Assembly (NCBI GenBank): GCA_003116995.1
Contig: BDSL01000097.1
Span: 124,001 to 188,000 of the forward strand
Direction of reading: 5' to 3'
Origin: Yamagishiella unicocca
Taxonomy: Eukaryota; Chlorophyta; Chlorophyceae; Chlamydomonadales; Volvocaceae
Length of the DNA stretch: 64,000 nt
Position numbers and translations under genes: made by a program. Below the pieces are notes generated by a model, which saw nothing but the letters and a program-made list of their open reading frames with translations, made no database searches and was not told the origin of the DNA. Below, one piece after another: positions 11,265 through 20,600 of the stretch (position 1 is its first letter; the number at the start of each line of letters is the position of its first letter).

Positions 11265-11384
11265 CGGCTTGCTTGGCCATGACTCTGTTTGCTTGCACTG
11301 CCTGCACATATGACGTTTACTGTACTTAGCTGCGCTGCTGCAGTGCTACTTTTGACGTTCTGGCGGCATTTCGGGTCCTGGGGG

Positions 11385-11412
11385 CTGGGGGTTTAAAGAG
11401 AATCCGCGAGAA
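11385..11412 (-). repeat. R3-like dispersed repeat, inverted
   Basis: GGTTTAAAGAGAATCCGCGA is close to the reverse complement of the R3 core (GGATTCTCTTTAAACC) seen at 40756 and in the tandem array at 20925. Confidence 0.5.
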
Positions 11413-11870
11413 TCCCCTGGAGGCGGGGGCTGGGGCCTGGTTTTTTCTATAAGGGAGTAAGGGCCAACGTGTGGTCTGGAATGGGCGTGCCAGGCCACCC
11501 CAATGAACCCTAAGATGCGCGCCCCGCCTTTGATGTGGGGGGGGAGGGCAGGGGGCGGGGCCGCGGCGGAAACGTTTCCTAAAGACGACCGCCAACTGGA
11601 AAGCTGGATGGAGGACAAGAAGGCTTTCTGTTTTTTCGTTTTCTGTGTCCCTTGCTTTTATTGCGACGGTTGCGCTACCCCCGGGGGCGGCGGTGTGGGG
11701 CAGGGCGGCCTTGGACCTCCGTCCCGGACCTCGCAGGAACCGTGTGCTGGTGTACGGTAGTGGTATGGTAGTGGTGCATGTCTGCGTGTCAGTGGTGCGT
11801 GCCCTAGTCGCTCACTGCGTTGTTGGCGGTGACGACACCGATGCGCGCCGCCCCGGAGGGAGGTTGCTAA

Positions 11871-11897
11871 TAAGACCCGGTTACATGACATAGGAAA
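11871..11897 (+). repeat. dispersed repeat R1 copy
   Basis: AAGACCCGGTTACATGACAT then AGGAAACC. It is essentially identical to the copy at 15290 and is the only R1 copy clearly outside a gene model. Confidence 0.6.
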
Positions 11898-12210
11898 CCC
11901 CCCTTCCCCCGCCCTGGAGGGGGGGGCGAAACCACCGGGAGGTCGGCGCAATCACGTGCCACAGGGATGGTCGTACACTGATACTGGAGGCCGTTGGGCC
12001 ATCAGCTGCGGCACGCTGGAGGCTCACACCGTTTGGTGGTTGGTCACCCCGTGTATCAAGTGCGCTGTGGTATGCAGGGCTGGTGCCAGTGGTGGTGGCA
12101 TGCCGTATTCGCTTCGCTGCAGCCACGTGCTCATGGCGGGGCATGCAGCTGAAGGATATTGCGTTGAAGATAACACTCATGTGGGTCAAGTCGCTATCGT
12201 GTCGGTGTCC

Positions 12211-12286
12211 TGCCGAAAAGTTTCATATGGTACACGTCCTATACCGTTTTATATGGTATAGGACGTGTACCATATGCGTGTCGGCA
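12211..12286. other. long perfect inverted repeat (hairpin-forming)
   Basis: Arms at 12224-12245 and 12255-12276 are perfect 22-base reverse complements around a 9-base AT-rich loop. An outer 6-base pair (TGCCGA at 12211, TCGGCA at 12281) extends the foldback after a short bulge. Transcribed, this would be a stem of about 28 pairs, like a small-RNA precursor. It could also be a cruciform or a decayed terminal-repeat element. Confidence 0.75.
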
Positions 12287-13042
12287 GCTGGCTGCGGCCC
12301 TCTGCAGCGGCCCAAACTTCAAGCAACACATCGCTGAACAGGTATGCACATCGATACCCAGCATCGACTTAGTAATAGTCGTATTCGTTACAGTGGGCTT
12401 AGGTAGAGCCATCGGGCGCAGCGCTGGACACTGAAAGAGACGCAGGAAGGAGGGGGGAAATCATTCGACAGAGAAACGGCAAACAAGGGCCCAGAGAACC
12501 GACAGCGGCACCAGCCATCCAGGGGAAAGCCCGCCGAAGCGTACGAGTGTCTACCATTGTCGGGGTCCAAAACAAAACGACCAAGAGGAGTAGATCACAT
12601 CTTCAGGTAGCACATCTATTTGGTGCGGCGTCCGATAACTAAAATTACGCGCAATCATTCAACGTCAAGCATCCGTTGGTTTGTTTTTAAAACTGTTCTG
12701 GAGGACGCGCGGCCTGCCCATTTTGTCTTGACGACCATGCTACCAGGCCAGCACAACACGTGATTGTTGTCCAGAGAATCTAGGAGCCCACGCGGGCTGT
12801 ACGACCGTCAGAAACACTGTACGGCAGTAGATGCAGGTAAGTGAGTTCTCATGCCGCGGTTATGCCATGCGCAGTGGTAGCGGATCACAAAGTGCACGAA
12901 GTTGCCAACTCGTTCAACGCCCACAAACCCCCCCATCCAGGAGCAACCCTCGCTGCTATTGAACCAGGAACGAACTGCGGAGAGGAGGGATGGCACACAA
13001 GCGCTTTGGCGTCCGTGTTATCATCCGCAGCGCAGCGCTAGG

Positions 13043-13405
13043 TCAGCAGCACACAGCGGCGACCGAGGCGCCGGTACTGAGCTGCTGATGCGGTGCAACC
13101 ATCGTTCCTCCCTCCAACAAAACCAGCTTGTTAATATCCTGGACCCCACGCCTCAGAGTCGCAATTAGGGGCGTGACCACCGACCCAGACCAAGTAGTGC
13201 CCATCGCGCAATGCAGGAGCGCCTCGCCGAGGGGTGGGTCGTCATTGCGGTTGCTAATCAAAACCACCCGCCGTGGCAGCGGAGGCAGCGAACAGCGACC
13301 ACACTCGTTGAACCCCCTGCCATTGCCAGGCGAGGGGATGATGCCTAATGAGGCAAGATGTTGGGTATAACGCTCAGCCTGACCCCAGAAAACCAACCGT
13401 GACAT
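13043..13405 (-). CDS. candidate ORF, 120 residues, unrecognised
   Basis: The minus-strand frame opens with MSRLVFWGQAERYTQHLAS and is uninterrupted to its stop at 13043. It contains PLPRRVVLISNRNDD and RRGVQDINKLVLLEGG, which look protein-like, but I match no family. It lies in the gap before the 3' end of the 17-exon gene and reads in the same direction. It may be a small gene, a decayed exon, or chance in moderately GC-rich DNA. Confidence 0.2.
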   Translation of the reverse strand: MSRLVFWGQAERYTQHLASLGIIPSPGNGRGFNECGRCSLPPLPRRVVLISNRNDDPPLGEALLHCAMGTTWSGSVVTPLIATLRRGVQDINKLVLLEGGTMVAPHQQLSTGASVAAVCC

Positions 13406-14267
13406 AAATAGCAATCAACATAAATTACGGAAATCACGCCCATGTGTGCGGTGTATGGAATTTGTCGACAACACCGGCGACATGCCACGCCACGCCGAGT
13501 CGTCAGCCGCTCTAACCACCAGTGAACCCGACTGCCACAGCAGCAGCCGCAGCAGCGACACGTCCGTGCCTGTGTGTGTGGGGGGGGACCTCGGCGCAAC
13601 AGGACCGGCCACTCTCAGGCCGTCACAGCGCCCTCGCCGTTCAACGAAAATGGTAAAATTCCAGAGTAATTCACTCTCGTCTGACAGCTAGTTCGCCAGA
13701 AACCACATCCCCACCGCAGTGACTTCGACTCATCTTCCCCAACGCAACCCAACCCAACCAGGATCGAGGACGCCATTTTCGCAGCCGCCCAACGCACCAC
13801 GCGAGCATTCGAGGGATGCAAACAGCGGGTGGTGGAAAGGACTCGCCCGTAGAAGAAGAAGTAGAACACATTCCCAGTCTTGCGGAAATAGACACACACA
13901 CGCGCCCATCCTAACCCCAGTCTCAGACCCAGCTTCTGGGCCACACTCCCACACCCTGCCCAGCGGCTGTCACCCGGCGGCGGTCAAAAGGACGAATGCA
14001 TGATTGGGAGCGGTGCGTAACAATGGAAAATTAGCCGACCGGAGGGCAGGGGCGCAGCCACGGCAACGACTGCCGACCCATGGGTCTTCTCTCAACCCCC
14101 CAAAACCTTAAAGACGCCTCGCGACCCAGGGCACCACGGCACACTACGGCTCGTCGCTCGTACTGCAGTACCAATCACAGGCCTGCCGTTGCGCGAGGGT
14201 TGACGGTTTGCACTGGCGTCATCACGCGGGTTTCTGTCGGGGATTGTTGGGGGTGGGGTGGGGGGTT

Positions 14268-14310
14268 TTTGAGGAAGACCCCTGGATGCGAGAAAAAACC
14301 GTCCAAAACA
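14268..14310 (+). repeat. dispersed repeat R2 copy
   Basis: GAGGAAGACCCCTGGATGCG then AGAAAAAACCGT. It is followed by TTGGAGAACTGGG, which recurs (inverted) beside the COG5 copy at 54536. It lies just beyond the 3' end of the 17-exon gene. Confidence 0.6.
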
Positions 14311-14613
14311 GGCGTTGGAGAACTGGGTTGAGGATACGAAAGACGAAGGTCGTATGTGTGGGGATGGGGGGTTAGGGGGGAAGTGGGACGGGGAGCGCGG
14401 AAGGGCCGGAAGGGGGCCCCTGAAGGGTGCGGCATTGGCGGCATTGGGCGCAGAGGCGACGGCGACAGCTGCCGGACGGCGCCAACCTCTGGCGCTGCTG
14501 AGGGTGCTGCTGCTGCCGGCAATGCCCACAAGTGGCCACTGGGAGATTTCCAGGGCAACACCAAACCGCGAGATCCCCCGTTCGATCCCCGCCCCGCCTC
14601 GCATTCCCTCGTG

Positions 14614-17600
14614 TTAGGCGGGGTGACCCCGCCTGTCCAGAAACTCACCCGTCGCCGCCGACAGGTTTGCCTGGCTGTTGGCGTTGCTGTTCGCCTGGCT
14701 GGTCCCGTTGCCGCCCGTCCGCAGCTGGTGCGCGGAGGGGACTGTGAGGATGGCCGGCTGCGAGTAGCCGACGTGATCGCCGTTGCCCGTTCCCGGGGGT
14801 TCCGGAGCAACGGTCGCGGCGGAGTTCTTGCGGTTTCGGAGCAGCGCGATTGACCAGTGCGCCTGGGCGTGCCTGTTCTTGGGTGGGTCCTTGCGGCCCG
14901 AGCCTGTACGACAGCCGCGAGACGGGGAGGAGGTGAGGAGGCCAGGGGTCGAGGAGATGGGACGGGCCGTGCGGGCTGAGGGGTAGTGGATGCGACAGCA
15001 AAGCCCGCCTTCCCCCGAGCTCCAGGCATCAGAGGCCCCCCCTCCAGCCCCCCCCCGCCCGCTGCTCACTCGACTTGTACAGGTGCGACGCCGGGGGCGA
15101 CTGGCCCTTGGACAGTGCCTCGTGGTACCAGCGCTTGTGGTCGTCAGCTGAGAGGGCGGCCCACCACCAGGGCTCACGCGGTCGGAGCTGCTTCGGGGGG
15201 AAGGCGCCTGCGGGAGAGGGGGGGGGGGTGGCGAGAAGACCCGTGGAGAGGGGGGTTCGGCGAGAAGACCGGTGGGAGGGGGGTGAGGCGAGAAGACCCG
15301 GTTACATGACATAGGAAACGTAGGGCAGAAACTGGGGGGAAAGGGGAGGGCTGGAAACCGTTGGACACGGCGTAGGAGAAGGAGAGCCCCCGGGGTGGGT
15401 GAGAACGACGGGGAGGGCGCAGGGTAGCGATGTTGAGCAATGGTGGGTCCAATCTGACAGAAAGACGTGTTTGGGGGGAGGAGGGGATGTCGGTAGGCGG
15501 GGTGCAGGGGCCTCGCCGCGTCGGCCACGCAGGGCGCACAAGACAAGGGATCAGTCGCGTGGTTACGTAATTGTTGTTGGTCGGTTGGCAAGTTTGGGTT
15601 AGGCGCAGCGGGAGCCGCACTCACCCGGGTAGCCGTCCTTGCCCAGCTTCGTTTCGCGGTCATGCTGGTGGATGGGCCGCCCCTCGCGGTCCTTGTGCTG
15701 GTCCTCCCTGAAGCCGGGGAAGGCTACACGACAGTAGATCTCCTGGTCATCCTTGGGCAGCTCGCAGATGCGGGCGTACCTGCAGGCGGGGTCGAGGGGG
15801 GTTGATGTTAGGGTTTCGGAGCGTTCCCCCACACGCGGGGTTTCGGAGCCGCCTCCCACCACACCGAGCTTCCCTCCCTTCCCTTCCAAAAGCCCGTCCT
15901 GCCCCCGCCCCCGCCCCGCCGCCCCCAGCTCACCAATCCCCCCACGATCTCCGATCCACCGGCTCCACCTTCTCCATGAATCGCTGCTCCGCCAGCCACT
16001 TGAGCTGCGGCTTCGACAACCACTTGACCAGCGGTGTGAGCCTGCAGGGGCAGCCGGGGCGGGAGAGGCGGGAGGCGCGGCGAGTGGAGGCCAGGCAGGG
16101 CAGAGCGGGGCTGGGCAGGGCACAAAGAGGAGGGAAACGGCCAGGCTGGATGCGAGGTGGCGACCAGGTAAGGCGGCAGCTCGCCTTCCAACACCCGCCC
16201 AGGAGTCGGTTAGCGCCGCGCTGCCATCGCCCAGCAGTTGGCAGTTGGCAACCCGCACTCGCACGAGTGGACCCTCGCAGGAGCGGTTTTACTTTTCAGT
16301 GCCCACCCGCTGAGGGCTTCCCCTCAAACCCCGCCTCCAGGACCCAAGCAGCAGCAGCACCAGCACTCCGCGGCGACAATGCTCCGCTGTGTAGAGCCCA
16401 CCAAGGCCGTCCCCCGCCCCCGCCAGCCCGGCCCCGCCAGCCCGTCCCCCCCCCTCCCCCAGCCCCCCCTCCGCCAGCCCGCCCCCCGCCAGCCCGCCCC
16501 CGGCCAGTCCCTCACCGGAAGTCGCGGGGTATGTATCGCGGCTCCTCTCCATCCTCCAGGGCGTACTCTGGACCCAGCTCGTACGCAACTGCGTCGTCCA
16601 GCACGTCGATGAGCTTGCAGAGCAGGACCTGCAGCGGATGGAGGACGGGGGTTCGAGGGAAACCCGTGGATGTCCGAAAAAACGTTTAAAACAGAAGTTT
16701 TGAGATGCATGGAGGAGGGGGGTGCGGCGGCGGCAGCGGTGGTGGTGGTGGGCTGGAGCTCAAGCGGGATTGGAAGGCCGCACTCGTGGCCTGCCTCGGT
16801 GGCGCGCAGTGGGAAGGCGAATGAGTGCACAGTCGACAGCGGCGTCAAGCATTCTTAAAGACAGCACTCCTATAGACAGCATTCCTAGCGATAGCATTCC
16901 TAGCGGCAGCAGCAGCAGTACCTGGAGGATGGCCATCCGCTGCTTGGGCGTGGAATCGTTATCAAGGACCATGAGGTGGTCGATGTACGACAACAGCGGC
17001 GACAGGATCTCCTGGTGGTTGACGGTTGGTGGTTGGGGCGGGGGATAGGGCGGGGGACCTTCAGGTGTAGCTCAGGTTGCTGAGGATCCAAACCGTTCAA
17101 GCGCAACGCACTCAGGCCCCGCAACGCACACGTCTGCCACACACCCGAACACGAGGGAGAACGGAGTGATAACAAACACACACGCCGCCCCGTGCCCTCT
17201 CCGCCTTCCCCCGCACCTTCTGAAGCTTCTCCTTGCTGGCCCTCCACGCCGCCATCTCCTCCGGGACAAGCGGGTCGGGTGCCTCCGTGTTGAGCCGCCG
17301 TACGAACTCGGCGTACCTGGCACCCGGGGGGAGAAGGCGGGGGAAACGCGGGGGAAAGGCGGGGGAGGGGCGGTTAGACGGCTGGCGGCTGGACCATATC
17401 CACGGACAGGGGAAGGGGGAGTAACGGCCTTCAAGCGCCCACATCGCAGCCACGCCGCCGCGCCCCGACGCCTCAAGACCATACCACCACCACCACCGCC
17501 ACCACCACCACCGCCACCACCGCCGCCACCACCACCGCCGCCCATATCCATATACCACAAACCCGCGTCGCATCCCGCAGACCCCGGGCCGCACCCTCTG

Positions 17601-20600
17601 CCCGCAGGCCCCGCCTCCGGGCCGCACCCTCTGCCCTCCGGCCTGCAGCTGCCTCACCCGATGACTGACAGGTTGGTGCTCGTGTTGACCGCGTCCTCGT
17701 CGATCGAGCGCTCCGTGATCATCACCTCGCCCATGGCCCTCAGCTCGCCTGCAGGCACCCGGGGGCAGGGCCGGGAGCCGGAGCAGGCGGTGAGGCAGGA
17801 GCAGGCGGTGAGGCAGGAGCAGGCGGTGAGGCAGGAGCAGGCGGTGAGGCAGGAGCAGGAGCCGGAGCAGTAGCAGGGGCAGCCGCAGGATAAGGAGTAG
17901 GCGGTGGAGCAGGGGCAGGAGGAGGATAATGAGTAGGCGGGGCAGCAGGAGGCGCACGCCTAAACCTACCTGCGTAGAGCTGTAGCACCTGCCAGTGTTT
18001 GTCAGTGCCCGGTTCGTGGGGCCGACCGTTACCTGCGGGGCGGGGGGGTAAGGGAGACAAACGCAGCAGCGGGTCAGGTGCGGCGCCAGGTGCTGCGAGA
18101 CCGCGCCAGGCCGCAAGCCCCGTGCCCCCGACATCAGCCCACTGCCAGATCAATGGCTAAGGCGAGGGGACGACAAGACGCGCTGGCTGACGATATGACC
18201 CATCAGTACGAGTCGCCCAAGCCCTCAAAACGCCTATCCCCGCCCGGGTCCGCCAGGCCCCCGAGGTCCCTCGCCAGCAGCGGCGCAGTAGGGCCCCCCC
18301 TGACGCACCTTGGATGGCCGTCTCGCCTGTCCAGGAAGGGCGGGAAGGACGGTGGGCAGGCAGGGAGGCAGGCAGGACCGTGAGGTTCATCTCACGCGCA
18401 CGACGATGAAGCGTTTTGGCGAGTGCTTAGCGCAGCACCTCGCAGTTACCGTGGGCTTGGGACTTAGGACTTGGGACTCACACGTGGCAGGCCTTACCGT
18501 AACGTATCGTAGGCCTAGTAGGTGCAGTGCCCTACGGCACTATGCCCAGTGCGCGCAGATATCAGCCCCCCCCCCTCCCGCCCGCCCCATACATCACAAG
18601 GAAGGTTAGGTACGCCCTTTCTCCACCCCTGCCCGACCCATCGGTCTCCTCTCCACCCCTGGCCAACCCGACCCGCTCGTTCCCTCTCCACCCCTGGCCA
18701 ACCCAACCCGCTCGTTCCCTCTCCACCCCTGGCCAACCCAACCCGCTCGTTCCCTCTCCACCCCTGGCCAACCCAACCCGCTCGTTCCCTCTCCACCCCT
18801 GGCCAACCCAACCCGCTCGTTCCCTCTCCACCCCTGCCCGACCCATCGGTCTTCTCTCCACCCCTGGCCAACCCGACCCGCTCGTTCCCTCTCCACCCCT
18901 GGCCAACCCAACCCGCTCGTTCCCTCTCCACCCCTGCCCGACCCATCGGTCTCCTCTCCACCCCTGGCCAACCCGACCCGCTCGTTCCCTCTCCACCCCT
19001 GCCCGACCCACCGGTGAACTGGAACTTGATGGCGTCAATGATGAGGTTGAGGTCGGAGGTGCGGTTGCCGCCGCCCACGATGAAAACGATTTCCTGCAGC
19101 GACGCGCCGCAGCCAAGTCAGTTAAGTTCGTAGGTGAAGTTAGTTAGCTAAGTCCGCCAGGCTGGCGGTTGACAACTGGGACTTGTGGGGACGAATGCCA
19201 GTACCGGTGTGCGGTTGGGGAGCAGCCGCCTCTCCGTCCCCGTGGTACGACGGCGGAGCGGGTCCCTCCCGGGAGCGCACCATGCCGTAACGCCCGGTCC
19301 GGTCGTGGCAGTGATCCCGACGGGTAACGCACGGCGCAAGTGATGCCGTACCGACGCCGTGCGTGCTCTCACGTAATGTAAAAACTCCCGCCGCTGTCCT
19401 GGTGACACACGGACAGGCGCCGTCACCTTCACCTCCCCCCACCCGCCCCCAAGCAGGATTCTGCCCGCTCCTCTTCCTGCTCCTCGCCCTCCTCCTCCCC
19501 CTCCTCCTTGCGGCCTTACTTGTCGGATAACCTGGGCAATGGGAACAAGGGAGGGCGGCCGGGCAGGTAAGAACCCTTCGCAGGCAAGAACTCTTCCCCA
19601 GCACCCGCCGAGTAAGTCGTGAACTGAACGGTTTGTTTCCTAGCACAAAGACATGCGGGCTAATAGCAGGCTTTCCTGGAGCTGGCTAATAGCAGGCTTT
19701 CCTGGAGCTGGCTAATAGCAGGCTTTCCTGGAGCTGGCTAATAGCAGGCTTTCCTGGAGCGGGCTAATAGCAGGCTTCCCTGGAGCTGGCTAATAGCAGG
19801 CTTTCCTGGAGCGGGCTAATAGCAGGCTTCCCTGGAGTGGGCTAATAGCAGGCTTCCCTGGAGCTGGCTAGTGCACGTGCACGTTCACTACCGAGCCGCG
19901 GGTGTCGCACGACGCACCTCCAGCCAGCCTAGGAACTCCGAGATGACGAAAGCCATGTTAAGCCGGGCGTAGTCCTTGTCGCGGTCGTTGCCCTTGTTGG
20001 CAAACTGGTACAGGAAGTTGCTTTTTATCTGGGGGAGCCAGGCGGGGACGAGGAGGGACGAGGACGACTGAGTTGATAGCGTGGGTGAAGAGGAGCTCTC
20101 CCCTTCTCCGCAGAGGTTGCGGAATGACCCAGCAAGGCAAAGCGTTTCTCCAGACGGAGTGTCCATACGTTTTTCTCCGGGGATGCCGCTCCCTTGGAAG
20201 CCGAGGGGCAGGGGGCAGGGCCCCCTTCCACATAGGACGTCCTCTCGCGCCTCCCCCTCCGCCCTCCCCTCCCCCTGGGCCGCTTCTCCTGCCAGCCGCA
20301 CCTGGTTGTTCAGACGCGCCTGCAAGTCGAACGCGGACTGCAGCAGCGGCTTCTTGTACTGTTTCATCAGCCTGTGGTGCAGAGGGGTTAAAGCACGGGG
20401 CCCAGAGGGCGCGAGAGGTGTGCTCGTACATCCGGGGGGTGCGAGGGAACCCGTGTATGCGTTAAAAAAACGGGGGGAGGAGGGGGCCGCTCTACAGCCA
20501 GCCATATACACTGCGGGCCGGCATCCATTACCGCATCATGCACCCCGCGTAACACGGCAATAGAGGGGAACACGCAATACTGGGAGGGCAGAGTGCAGCA

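Larger units (their letters stand above)
10784..14613. other. gene-poor region between convergent genes
   Basis: This is the 3' side of both the nucleoside-hydrolase-like gene (+) and the 17-exon gene (-). It contains R1 at 11871, R2 at 14268, an R3-like piece at 11385 and a long inverted repeat at 12211-12286. An isolated strong donor sequence occurs at 12837 (GTAAGTGAG). Two weak ORFs are listed separately. Nothing else here is supported as coding. Confidence 0.4.

Noticed and set aside
18522..19147. Four overlapping ~200-codon frames on both strands
   Set aside because: They translate a 35/30-bp minisatellite inside an intron; the repeat explains their openness.
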